46,942 bases of DNA. Source: CAYFWF01 sp964346815 (GTDB lineage Bacteria > Acidobacteriota > Aminicenantia > Aminicenantales > Aminicenantaceae). The notes beneath the pieces were generated by a model, which did no database searches, was not told the DNA's origin, and saw only the letters and a program-made list of their open reading frames with translations. The DNA is taken from assembly GCA_964346815.1 (NCBI GenBank), contig CAYFWF010000040.1:1-46942 (forward strand), read 5' to 3'. Below are positions 24,075 to 32,217 of this stretch, in pieces; position 1 is the stretch's first letter; every line of letters begins with the position of its first letter. The position numbers and the translations under genes are program-made.

Positions 24075-24191
24075 GTTTCCACCTTTTCCCAGTGTGGATG
24101 ATGTAATTGTAAAAAGGAATTCGGTCCGGGTCAAACGAATTCCATCCTGACTCGACGACAGACTGCCTCCCGCCCAATCCTCCGAATCCGA

Positions 24192-24218
24192 TTGATATTT
24201 TGCATCGTTTCATATAAT
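24192..24218 (+). promoter_or_regulatory. Candidate promoter of the phosphoesterase gene
   Basis: A perfect TATAAT (24213-24218) lies downstream of TTGATA (24192-24197). The 15-bp spacer is short, so the -35 assignment is uncertain. The 187-bp divergent gap (24075-24261) must also serve the sulfatase. Confidence 0.4.
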
Positions 24219-24261
24219 TTATGTCTATTATATATCCGTTTTTTTCAGGATAACTCTCAAA

Positions 24262-26010
24262 ATGGGAAAGATATCGAGGAGAGATTTTTTTAAAGGGACA
24301 TCTGCTCTGCTGGCGGCAGCTGCAGCACATTCTTCGAAAATCTTTTCCTCTCCCCAGCTACAAAAAAAGACAAAGCTGCGCGATCTGGCCGACAGCGTGG
24401 AATTTCCCTTGGGCTACGACACGGAGGTTTTCGGAGCGTCGGAAAGGATCTTTTTCGAGAAACACAGCAGCGCCTTCCTGAATCTCTTCGTGAAACCTGG
24501 AAAAGCCCTGGACATCCGCGTGTTCGTTTCGGATAGACCATCAGATCTACACACAAAAATTCCTCTTCATCTGACAGGAGTTAAAAACAGCCTTGACCTA
24601 TATCTGGGAGATGTTCTGTCTCCCAGGTTGTATTATAAAGTGGAATACAAGGACGAAAAAAACTGGAAATCCCTGCCTTCCCGCTCCTTGAGAACTCCGA
24701 ACATCGACCTCGAAAAGGGAGACAAACTCAAGGTCATACTCAAAGGCGATGACCATGTGTATGCAGACCTCGCCCACGAACCCGAAGATGAAGACTGGCG
24801 CAGGGATGTCTTGCGGGGAGACTACATCGGCAGAATGCTGCGGGAGATCGCACTCGATACCGACTATGTGCCTGAATTCGGAACCCAAAAGGTGGTGTAT
24901 GGTTTTACGCTGGCCCACACGTTGAAATACATTCTCGACTCCGGGGCAGATCTCGTCATCGACCTGGGCGATACCGTCGGGACAGACTCCTACCGGATTT
25001 GGGGAGGCGAGGGGCAGTGGCCAGAGCTTCAGCCCAAAGAAAGCCTCGCCGCCCAGTCCAGGATCCTGTGGGAGAGAAAACGGCGCACCCTATCTTTCCT
25101 TACACCAGAGATTCCCTTCTACCAGACTCTAGGAAACCATGACGGCGAGGTCAACTGGTATACAAAGGATCAGCCGTTCACCCAACCCTATTCCAGAGCC
25201 CACAGGAAGAGGATGCTGCGTCTGCCAGAGCCACTGCGGCTTTTCGAGAACCTCCGAACGGCCTCCTATGACAATCCTGACTGGTTTTTCCATAACCAGG
25301 ATCAAAATTATTATCCTTTATTCTGGGGAAACGGGGATATCCGTTTTTTCGTCCTGGACGTGAATTCCTATCTGGAGAAAAAGCCCAAAGAAATTTATGA
25401 TTGGACACTCGGAGACGAACAGAAAGAATTGATCAGGGACATGCTTTTCGACGGGTACGGGGCAGCCTGGAAATTCATCTGCTTCCATAACACTCTCGGA
25501 GGATATCCATTGGGTTCTGGGACACACCCCGGAGCATACGGAAGAGGCCCCTTGTTCACCAGGGAAGATTACGAAAAGATCAATACTGTCGACCCGAGCC
25601 TGGATATCGATCCTGACCGCATCCAGCAGGTGTGGCTGACCGAGACGGCCCAAGATGCCGATGTCAGAGGATTTTTTTACGGTCACGATCATGTGTTTTT
25701 CGAAAAGCCCCTCGGCCAGACAGCCCTGGGCAATGACCTGATCGGGGCTTGTGTTGGAGCAACCATATATTCTGGCGGTCTGTTTTATGAGAAGATCTGG
25801 AGCAATCCCTACTGGATGGAATTTTACGGGCCGTGGTATCAGGATCCTCTCCCTTTTCTCACACCGCCCGGGATAACAGAATTAGAGATCGACAAGGATG
25901 GAGCGACCGTCAGGTATGTCTGCACTGCCCCGCCTGAGTGCATGCATCCCAACATGCCTCCGGGAACCAAACCGGGCGACATCTTGAGAGAATACAGGAT
26001 CGAGCGATGA
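24262..26010 (+). CDS. Tat-exported metallophosphoesterase
   Basis: A 582-residue protein. Residues 1-28 are a Tat signal (SRRDFFKG at 5-12, then an Ala-rich stretch). The calcineurin-like metal centre is visible as D-D-H (about 161-163), 'DLGDT' (234-238), 'GNHD' (291-294) and 'GHDH' (474-477). The N-terminal 150 residues are beta-rich, as in PhoD- and purple-acid-type enzymes that have an Ig-like domain before the catalytic core. It acts on a phosphoester or phosphodiester outside the cytoplasm; the substrate is unknown. It is divergent from the sulfatase and shares its export route, so both may serve scavenging from organic esters. Its stop overlaps the next start as ATGA (26007-26010). 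Confidence 0.87.
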   Translation: MGKISRRDFFKGTSALLAAAAAHSSKIFSSPQLQKKTKLRDLADSVEFPLGYDTEVFGASERIFFEKHSSAFLNLFVKPGKALDIRVFVSDRPSDLHTKIPLHLTGVKNSLDLYLGDVLSPRLYYKVEYKDEKNWKSLPSRSLRTPNIDLEKGDKLKVILKGDDHVYADLAHEPEDEDWRRDVLRGDYIGRMLREIALDTDYVPEFGTQKVVYGFTLAHTLKYILDSGADLVIDLGDTVGTDSYRIWGGEGQWPELQPKESLAAQSRILWERKRRTLSFLTPEIPFYQTLGNHDGEVNWYTKDQPFTQPYSRAHRKRMLRLPEPLRLFENLRTASYDNPDWFFHNQDQNYYPLFWGNGDIRFFVLDVNSYLEKKPKEIYDWTLGDEQKELIRDMLFDGYGAAWKFICFHNTLGGYPLGSGTHPGAYGRGPLFTREDYEKINTVDPSLDIDPDRIQQVWLTETAQDADVRGFFYGHDHVFFEKPLGQTALGNDLIGACVGATIYSGGLFYEKIWSNPYWMEFYGPWYQDPLPFLTPPGITELEIDKDGATVRYVCTAPPECMHPNMPPGTKPGDILREYRIER

Positions 26011-27977
26011 GAGGAGTCCGTACTCTCACAGCCAATCTTCTGGTCCTTCTTCTTTTTACCATCCTCTCGATAGCCATGCTCTGGCCGCTGCCCAAACATA
26101 TGTCCGACACTCTTATTTCAGAGGTCGATCCTTTGCTGAACACCTGGATTTTCGCCTGGGATATTCACCAGCTGTTCACAGATCCCTTCCATCTGTTCGA
26201 TGCCAACATCTTTTTTCCTCTGGAAAACACCCTGGCCTTCTCGGAACACATGATTGTCCTCAGCCTGATCGCCATGCCGGTGGTTCTGGTTTCCGGGAAT
26301 CCCATTCTGGGCTACAATTTTGTCCAACTCCTGTCTTTCATATTGTGTGGTTTTGCCGCTTACCTTCTGGTCTTTCACCTGACCAGGAACAAGACAGCTG
26401 CCTTTTTCGCCGGCTTCATTTTTGCCTTTCATCCCTTTCGTTTCAGACAGATCGGGCACATCCAAAATATCTCCGTATTCTGGACCCCCCTGTGCCTGCT
26501 CCACCTGCACAAATTTCTCAAGAGGCCGGTTTGGAAGTATGCCTTGTTGTTTGCTCTCTTTTTTGTCTTTCAGGCACTCTCTTGCGGATACATGGGTGTG
26601 TTCCTCTCCCTTCTGGTGGGTGCGGCTGTGCTGTATTATCTTCTGTTCACTCCAAAAAAAGAGATCCTTCCTGTCCTGAAAAAGTTCGTCATGGTCTCTC
26701 TCCTTGCAGCCTTGGTCATTGCACCCTTTTTGTATCCCTACCTTCAGGTCGAGAAAGAACATGAATTTAAACGGACCGTAGAAAACAACATCCGCATATC
26801 GGCGAACATCATGAGCTATGCCACGCTCTCCCGTTTGAAACAGGATATCCCTTATTATCCCATCTCCCAAAAAGTCAGGTATACCCTGCACCGGGAAAGA
26901 GAGGAGATCCTCAGACCCCTCGGGAAAGGCCTCTTCCCAGGAGTCATAACCCTCATTCTTGTCGTGTTCGCCTTCGCTCTTCCCTTTTCACACGGGAAAA
27001 GAGCCCCCGATCTGAGATTCCGACGAGAACACATTATCTATCGAACGGCGAGAAAAGTCTGCCTGATCGCGATTCTTGTTTGTACGATCCTTGCCTTTTT
27101 CATCGTCGTTTATCGCGTAAAAGGGATCTCTCTGCTGGGGATCGATTTTCGTTCGGTCCAACTGACTCTGCCCGTTTATCTCATCCTGCTCTTTTTCCTC
27201 ATATGGCTGGTTTTGAGCCGCTTTTCGGTCGGCGGTTTCGAAGACGGGAAGAAACGATTCCTGATCCATAGAAATTTTTATCTTTCCATCGCTGTGTTCA
27301 GTTTTTTTCTCTCCTTCGGACCGAAGATCTATTACCTGTATTATGATTTGGGTGAGGGACCCTATATGTTTCTGTTTGAACATGTTGTGTTTTTCAAGGG
27401 CATCCGGGCTCCGGAAAGATTCGGAATCCTTCTCATGCTTGGCCTGAGCGTTCTCGCCGGATTCGGGATGTTCAGATTGATGAAACTCCTGAAGAAAAGG
27501 GCACAAACAGTTTTCGGTTTGATCGTCTCAGGATTGCTGGTCTATGAGTTTATCTGCGTACCCCTGCCGTTCTTCCAGATCCCTCGAGAGCCAGATGCTG
27601 TTTATAAATGGCTTGCCTCTGACAGAGAGCAGTATGGGATACTGGAATATCCGCTGGAAACACTCCAGCAGGATAAATACTACATGTATTGGTCCACCTT
27701 TCACTGGAAAAAATTGGCCAACGGATCTTCTGGATTCAATCCCGAACGCACCGGCCGGCTGCGAAGGCTGGCTCATGAGAAAAAAACCTTTCCCAACCCG
27801 GAATTCATCCATTATCTCAAAACTCTTGTGCCGGTGAAATATCTCATTTTGCATCTGGGTGAGACAGAGTCAGGGGAAAAGGAAGCCATTCTCGCCACCG
27901 CATCCCAATTCTCGGAGGATTTGCGATTGGTCAAGGTTTTCGATAACAGCGATTTTGTTTTCGAGGTCATCTATTGA
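26007..27977 (+). CDS. Polytopic membrane protein, GT-C glycosyltransferase-like
   Basis: A 656-residue protein from the ATG at 26007, which overlaps the previous stop by ATGA; a longer frame upstream is an overlap artefact. About 11-12 membrane helices cover residues 8-480, and a soluble C-terminal domain follows. After the first helix comes a periplasmic loop with 'SEVDPLLNTWIFAWDIHQL', positioned like the acidic catalytic loop of GT-C transferases, and 'HPFRFRQIGHIQN'. Such proteins often transfer lipid-linked sugars, but the family assignment is weak. The C-terminal part has 'YGILEYPLETLQQDKYYMYW', typical of this uncharacterised membrane group. Coupling to the phosphoesterase suggests an envelope role. 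Confidence 0.75.
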   Translation: MRGVRTLTANLLVLLLFTILSIAMLWPLPKHMSDTLISEVDPLLNTWIFAWDIHQLFTDPFHLFDANIFFPLENTLAFSEHMIVLSLIAMPVVLVSGNPILGYNFVQLLSFILCGFAAYLLVFHLTRNKTAAFFAGFIFAFHPFRFRQIGHIQNISVFWTPLCLLHLHKFLKRPVWKYALLFALFFVFQALSCGYMGVFLSLLVGAAVLYYLLFTPKKEILPVLKKFVMVSLLAALVIAPFLYPYLQVEKEHEFKRTVENNIRISANIMSYATLSRLKQDIPYYPISQKVRYTLHREREEILRPLGKGLFPGVITLILVVFAFALPFSHGKRAPDLRFRREHIIYRTARKVCLIAILVCTILAFFIVVYRVKGISLLGIDFRSVQLTLPVYLILLFFLIWLVLSRFSVGGFEDGKKRFLIHRNFYLSIAVFSFFLSFGPKIYYLYYDLGEGPYMFLFEHVVFFKGIRAPERFGILLMLGLSVLAGFGMFRLMKLLKKRAQTVFGLIVSGLLVYEFICVPLPFFQIPREPDAVYKWLASDREQYGILEYPLETLQQDKYYMYWSTFHWKKLANGSSGFNPERTGRLRRLAHEKKTFPNPEFIHYLKTLVPVKYLILHLGETESGEKEAILATASQFSEDLRLVKVFDNSDFVFEVIY

Positions 27978-28016
27978 GCCGTAAACACTCCTGGCTCTGC
28001 GACACCATAAATACTA

Positions 28017-28046
28017 TTGACTCTGCCCGAGCGGAGCGGTTATATT
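28017..28046 (+). promoter_or_regulatory. Sigma70-type promoter of the sigma54 activator gene
   Basis: TTGACT (28017-28022) and TATATT (28041-28046) are 18 bp apart, about 19 bp upstream of the ATG at 28065. The activator therefore looks housekeeping-expressed, unlike the downstream genes with -24/-12 promoters. Confidence 0.55.
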
Positions 28047-28064
28047 AAACCTGGATAATACAAA

Positions 28065-29942
28065 ATGCCTTTTCTCATGCTGCAGCAAAAAGATTTCGAG
28101 GTCAAAAGTTTCGAGATCTCCAAGCTCCAAACAAAAATCGGAAGAAAGCCCACCAACGACGTGGCTCTTTCCGATCCGTTCGTGTCCCGTGACCATGCGG
28201 AGATCCTGGCTCTCGAGGATGGCGGCTACGAGATCAGGGACCTGGGCGGCGAGAATCCCGTCAAAGTCAACGGAAAGATTATCTCCCAGCACCGGCTGAG
28301 AGATGGAGACAAGATCGCTCTCGGGCAGTCCCTTCTGGTGTTCAAAACTGAAGCTGCCTGTTCTCCCGGCACAGTGGAATTTCTCAAGGCAGAAGAGATG
28401 TCCCAGAAGGCCGTAGAGGTCGCCTCTCTCGACGCCAAAAAGACCGTGCCTTTTTCCTTAGATGAATGGGAAAAAAAGGACCTCTCTCTGCTGCAGAGGG
28501 ATCATCAAAGACTGATGCTGCTGTATGATTTCGGGAAGGCGGTCAATTCTTACCTGGAAGACCAGGACCGGATCCTGGATGAGATCATGAACACCGCTTT
28601 GAAGACTCTGGCTGCAGAAAGGGGCTTTATTGCGCTGGTCGATGAGGGCTCGGGAGAGCTGAGCTGTGAATTGGTGCGGGGAGAGACGGCCGATCAGGTG
28701 CCGGATAAACTGGAAGTGAGCCGCACGATTGTCCATAAGGTGCTGAACGAGGGAGTGTCCATTCTGACCGTGAATGCCCAGGACGACGCCAAATTCGATA
28801 AGGCGAAAAGCATCAGAGAATACAACATCCGGTCAGCGATTTGCGCTCCCCTTATGTTTCAAGAAAAGGTTCTAGGAGTGATCTATCTGGATAACCGGGC
28901 CAGAGCCGGAAGTTTCAGCCAGGATGATCAGATGTTCCTGATAGCCCTGTGCCATCAGGCTGGAATCGCTTTGGGGAATGCGCGGCTTCACAGACGTGTC
29001 GTCCAGGAAAATGCATGGCTGGAGAATTCGCTCAAGCCCAAATTCGAGATCCTGGGAGACTCGGAAAAGATGAAGAAGGTGTTCGAGACGATCAAGAAAG
29101 TCGCCCCTTCCAACATCACGGTTTTGATCTACGGAGAGACCGGAACTGGCAAAGAACTGGTGGCCAAGGCTATCCACGCGCTTTCTCCGCGCAGGGATAA
29201 TTCTTTCGTTCCGGTCAACTGTGCGGCCATACCGAAAGAGCTCATCGAGAGCGAACTCTTCGGCCACGAAAAGGGAGCCTTTACAGGAGCGACCAGCTCA
29301 CGGGACGGAAAATTCCAGCTCGCTCACGGAGGGACCATTTTTCTCGACGAGATCGGCGACATGAGTCTGGACCTTCAGGCAAAGGTCCTGCGAATCTTAG
29401 AGGACAAAGAGCTCCAGCGGGTGGGAGGAAGCAAGACCATCACGGTCGATGTGCGGGTGATTGCTGCCACGAACAAGGATCTTGGAAAGGCCGTGGAGGA
29501 GGGAAATTTCAGAGAAGACCTGTACTATCGATTGAATGTGGTGCCCGTTCAACTTCCTCCACTCAAAGAAAGGACAGAAGATATCCTCCCCTTGGCCGAA
29601 TATTTTGTGGGGGGACGGGTCAAAAAGATATCGCCTAAAGCAGCGAGGTTGCTCGAATCTTACGAATGGCCCGGCAACGTCCGGGAACTGAAGAATTGTA
29701 TCGACCGCGCCGTGGTGTTAGGCGACGGCAAGGTCATCCAACCCGAGGATCTTCCCTATGCACTGCGCAAGGGAGGCCCGGTCATCCCGGCTCCACTCGA
29801 GACTCTCGAGCATATGGAGGAAGACCAGATCATAAGGGTTTTGAGGTACACGGGATGGAACAAGAGCGATGCGGCGAGAATTCTCGGCATCACCCGGCAA
29901 ACGCTGGACAACAAAATCAAACGCTACAAGATCAAAGAATAA
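28065..29942 (+). CDS. FHA-GAF-AAA+-Fis sigma54 activator (bacterial enhancer-binding protein)
   Basis: A 625-residue transcription activator. Residues about 1-100 form an FHA domain ('TKIGRKPTNDVALSDPFVSR', then 'DHAEIL'), which binds phosphothreonine and suggests input from a Ser/Thr kinase. A GAF domain spans about 150-310. The AAA+ domain (about 325-555) has Walker A GETGTGKE at 357-364, the sigma54-contacting GAFTGA at 404-409, Walker B 'TIFLDEIGD' and 'FREDLYYRLNV'. A Fis-type helix-turn-helix lies at about 585-622 ('SDAARILGITRQTLDNKIKR'). All parts needed to open sigma54 promoters are intact. Three sigma54-like promoters lie within 2.2 kb downstream, and Ser/Thr kinases are encoded at 35.5 and 38.7 kb, so a local phosphorylation-to-sigma54 path is plausible. 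Confidence 0.95.
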   Translation: MPFLMLQQKDFEVKSFEISKLQTKIGRKPTNDVALSDPFVSRDHAEILALEDGGYEIRDLGGENPVKVNGKIISQHRLRDGDKIALGQSLLVFKTEAACSPGTVEFLKAEEMSQKAVEVASLDAKKTVPFSLDEWEKKDLSLLQRDHQRLMLLYDFGKAVNSYLEDQDRILDEIMNTALKTLAAERGFIALVDEGSGELSCELVRGETADQVPDKLEVSRTIVHKVLNEGVSILTVNAQDDAKFDKAKSIREYNIRSAICAPLMFQEKVLGVIYLDNRARAGSFSQDDQMFLIALCHQAGIALGNARLHRRVVQENAWLENSLKPKFEILGDSEKMKKVFETIKKVAPSNITVLIYGETGTGKELVAKAIHALSPRRDNSFVPVNCAAIPKELIESELFGHEKGAFTGATSSRDGKFQLAHGGTIFLDEIGDMSLDLQAKVLRILEDKELQRVGGSKTITVDVRVIAATNKDLGKAVEEGNFREDLYYRLNVVPVQLPPLKERTEDILPLAEYFVGGRVKKISPKAARLLESYEWPGNVRELKNCIDRAVVLGDGKVIQPEDLPYALRKGGPVIPAPLETLEHMEEDQIIRVLRYTGWNKSDAARILGITRQTLDNKIKRYKIKE

Positions 29943-29980
29943 TCGGCTGATCCCGGAAACGCCCTGACCCTATAAACGTC

Positions 29981-29994
29981 AAAAAATTAGACAA
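29981..29994 (+). promoter_or_regulatory. Candidate upstream activator site A
   Basis: AAAAAATTAGACAA ends 120 bp before the -24 element of the promoter at 30115. Nearly the same motif, AAAAAATTGGACAA, ends 122 bp before the promoter at 30877. Conserved sequence and spacing suggest a binding site for the neighbouring Fis-type activator. Confidence 0.4.
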
Positions 29995-30114
29995 CCGGCA
30001 CCCCAAAAATCCCCCATAAATTTCTTTCCCATCGCTTCGTTCCAATCCCATCGAATCCATTTGCCTGGGTATATCAGCGGAAATGACCGCTCACCGGACC
30101 TCCACAGCATGATT

Positions 30115-30130
30115 TGGCACGAATACTGCT
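30115..30130 (+). promoter_or_regulatory. Sigma54 (-24/-12) promoter A
   Basis: TTGGCACGAATACTGCT (30114-30130) matches the consensus TGGCAC-N5-TTGCT at all positions but one. GG and GC have the required spacing. The predicted start is near 30141, giving a 40-nt leader to the ATG at 30180. Confidence 0.88.
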
Positions 30131-30179
30131 ATACCTCTAATGGAGAGAAAGGATGGAACTATTGATTTGGAGGCTCGCG

Positions 30180-30731
30180 ATGAGAAAACGGTTGATTCTT
30201 TTTGGCCTGGTTTTTTCGCTTGTCACGGCGGTGATTTATCCTCGGACCGTTCAGACGGGGTCTCTTACCGGCGTTGTCAGAATGCCGGACGGAGAGCCAC
30301 TTGCCGGAGTCATCGTTCTGCTCAAAGGGCCTGCACTGATCATCCCCGAAATCGAAGCGGTGTCGAATAAAGCGGGAGTCTACAGTTTCGCGGCCCTCTC
30401 TCCAGGTACGTATGAGCTGTCGTTCCTTATCAAAGGACTGGAAAAAGTCGTCCGCAAGGGAATCGTGATCACCGCTGGAGGCACGGTCTCCCTGGATATC
30501 GATTTGCCGTTGACAGCACCCAGAGAAGCTGTCCTGGTTGAGGCAGAAGACCCGGCCAAGGTTCAAGCGGATACTCTCGAATCTTTCGTACTGGACTCTG
30601 ATCTTTATATCCTTCCGGCTGAAAACGAGATGATGGATTCGACCGGAATAAAAATTAAACATGGGATGATTATTGCTTCTATCTCATTTATTATGAGAAG
30701 CTTACCTTTCTTTTCGCTGCCTGCACGCTAA
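30180..30731 (+). CDS. Secreted carboxypeptidase-regulatory-like domain protein; truncated TonB-receptor N-terminus
   Basis: A 183-residue protein starting at the ATG at 30180 (GGAGG at 30169-30173); an in-frame ATG at 30153 is possible but would spoil the signal peptide. The signal peptide covers residues 1-22. Residues about 28-115 are a CarboxypepD-regulatory-like beta-sandwich ('GSLTGVVRMPDGEPLAGVIV', 'SNKAGVYSFAALSPGTYELS'). The next 30 residues ('REAVLVEAEDPAKVQADTLE') line up with the start of the receptor plug in the full TonB-dependent receptor 2 kb downstream ('EEEVVVVGQAPVIDTKRAQV'). The barrel is missing and the last 35 residues are unrelated. It is either a decayed receptor or a stand-alone periplasmic domain still expressed from sigma54 promoter A. 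Confidence 0.7.
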   Translation: MRKRLILFGLVFSLVTAVIYPRTVQTGSLTGVVRMPDGEPLAGVIVLLKGPALIIPEIEAVSNKAGVYSFAALSPGTYELSFLIKGLEKVVRKGIVITAGGTVSLDIDLPLTAPREAVLVEAEDPAKVQADTLESFVLDSDLYILPAENEMMDSTGIKIKHGMIIASISFIMRSLPFFSLPAR

Positions 30732-30740
30732 TTACAAGCA

Positions 30741-30754
30741 AAAAAATTGGACAA
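30741..30754 (+). promoter_or_regulatory. Candidate upstream activator site B
   Basis: AAAAAATTGGACAA, with ATTG-GA-CAAT as a small dyad, ends 122 bp before promoter B. It is the counterpart of site A (one mismatch). A weaker version, AAGAATTAGACAGG, occurs at 31877-31890 upstream of promoter C at a longer distance. Confidence 0.4.
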
Positions 30755-30876
30755 TCTCCCCCCTCGAATTCCCTCCGAGAACCTCTTCCTCAAAGCTATC
30801 CCCCGCGCCGGCTTCTTCTCTATTGCGCTCTGCTGCCAGAGGTCATCGTTCAGAATGTGTTGCGGGTGAGGAGTTC

Positions 30877-30892
30877 TGGCACAAAAACTGCT
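30877..30892 (+). promoter_or_regulatory. Sigma54 (-24/-12) promoter B
   Basis: TGGCAC-AAAAA-CTGCT, one mismatch from consensus. Like promoter A it continues with A-x-ACCTC. It lies about 88 bp upstream of the GAFTGA-less activator paralogue at 30980. Confidence 0.87.
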
Positions 30893-30940
30893 AGACCTCA
30901 TTCGATGGATAAATTAATCATCCAACCTCTTTACCCCTCT

Positions 30941-30966
30941 GAGGGAGGCTTTGCGGAGCCTCCCTC
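30941..30966 (+). promoter_or_regulatory. Strong leader hairpin before the truncated activator
   Basis: GAGGGAGGCT (30941-30950) pairs perfectly with AGCCTCCCTC (30957-30966) around TTGCGG. No T-tract follows, so it is not a standard terminator. It ends 13 nt before the ATG at 30980, which lacks a Shine-Dalgarno sequence. A role in translation or RNA stability is possible. Confidence 0.6.
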
Positions 30967-30979
30967 CCCCTTATAAAAA

Positions 30980-31885
30980 ATGGAGACATTGCCGGATATT
31001 TTTTGGGGCGAACTCGAAGACATTCATGAAACCGTCAAAAAAATCGCTCCCACTGACTTCACAATCCTGATACAGGGAGAAACGGGAACAGGAAAGAGGC
31101 TGGTCGCTAAAATGATCCATATGCTTTCCTCTCGTCGCGACCAGCCCTTCATTCCCATTGCCTGCGGCTCTCTTCCCCACGAGCTCGTAGAAGCAGATGG
31201 CTATGGATATGAAAAGTGTCCTGTTACGATAGGCGGAACCCTGTTTTTAGATGAGATCGGTGATATGAGCATGGATATGCAGTCGAAGATCATGCGGATG
31301 CTGGAGCTGAAGGAATTTTTGATCGTCAGAGAGAGAAAAAAGATCAAGATCGATGTCCGCGTGATCGCTTCCTCGAAACGAGAACTGAAACAGGTGATGG
31401 ATCGAGGGCAGTTCCGGAAGGATCTCTACTACCGCTTGAATGTTGTCACACTCAAGCTGCCCCCTCTGACGGAGCGGAGGGAGGACATCATCCCGCTCGC
31501 CGAATTTTTCACAGCCGGCAGGGTGAAGAAGATTTCTACCAGAGCCAAACGGCTGCTCAAGATGTACGACTGGCCTGGAAATGTCAGAGAATTGAGAATC
31601 TGTATCGAACGAGCCCTCGTTCTCGGCGATGGGAAGGTCATTGAACCAGAGGATCTCCCTCCATCCATTCGAAAGTGCGCGAGGATTATCCCGGCCCCGC
31701 TGGAGTCTCTCAATCGCATGGAACGAGATCATATAAAAAGGGCCCTCAAATACACCGAGTGGAACAGGAAAGAGGCGGCACGCATCCTGGGGATCACAAT
31801 CAAGACACTCAGAAACAAAATCAACAAATATACAATCGAGAAAAAAACAGGAAATGAGAAAACCATCAGAATGTATAAGAATTAG
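30980..31885 (+). CDS. Truncated sigma54-activator paralogue lacking the GAFTGA loop and sensory domains
   Basis: A 301-residue protein, clearly paralogous to the activator at 28065 in the AAA+ and helix-turn-helix parts. Walker A GETGTGKR (33-40), Walker B 'GTLFLDEIGD' (86-95), 'FRKDLYYRLNV' and the Fis-like 'KEAARILGITIKTLRNKINK' are kept. The FHA and GAF domains are absent. Between 'YGYEK' and 'IGGTLFL' the loop that carries GAFTGA in the paralogue is deleted: 5 residues replace 18. GAFTGA contacts sigma54, so this protein should bind ATP and DNA but not activate sigma54. Known GAFTGA-less relatives, such as TyrR and Rhodobacter NtrC, act with sigma70. Its own promoter is sigma54-type, hinting at feedback. 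The frame is open and motifs intact, so it is not an obvious pseudogene. Confidence 0.88.
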   Translation: METLPDIFWGELEDIHETVKKIAPTDFTILIQGETGTGKRLVAKMIHMLSSRRDQPFIPIACGSLPHELVEADGYGYEKCPVTIGGTLFLDEIGDMSMDMQSKIMRMLELKEFLIVRERKKIKIDVRVIASSKRELKQVMDRGQFRKDLYYRLNVVTLKLPPLTERREDIIPLAEFFTAGRVKKISTRAKRLLKMYDWPGNVRELRICIERALVLGDGKVIEPEDLPPSIRKCARIIPAPLESLNRMERDHIKRALKYTEWNRKEAARILGITIKTLRNKINKYTIEKKTGNEKTIRMYKN

Positions 31886-32076
31886 ACAGGATTCCCGCTT
31901 GAATTGTTATCCTCTCTGTTTTCAACATGTTCCGATCATCCGGCAGCTCTTCGCTGTCCATTTTTTACCCAAATACCAGCCAAAGTGCCGCATACAGATT
32001 TGTGGGGTTTTCCATCTGGATTTATCTCATTTTTCCTCTGAAGAGAAGAGGATTTGTGAGACATCATGGGAACGAA

Positions 32077-32092
32077 TGGCACATTTTTTGCT
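32077..32092 (+). promoter_or_regulatory. Sigma54 (-24/-12) promoter C of the TonB-dependent receptor
   Basis: TGGCAC-ATTTT-TTGCT is a perfect consensus match. The predicted start near 32103 gives a leader of about 115 nt to the ATG at 32218. The remaining upstream gap (31886-32076) holds only the weak activator-site copy at 31877-31890. Confidence 0.92.
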
Positions 32093-32217
32093 CAGGCTGG
32101 GAAAGAAAAGAAAGGAGGTGAGATTGGCAGAACGAGAGACAGATGAATCCAGAATCATGGAGTGAAGGTTTTCGCTCTCGAGTGAAAAAAATTTATGAAA
32201 AGGAGGCAAAAAGGAAA

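Noticed and set aside
25938..26006. Longer start for the GT-C-like protein
   Set aside because: It would overlap the phosphoesterase gene by 73 bases. The ATG at 26007 gives the typical ATGA coupling and a normal first membrane helix.
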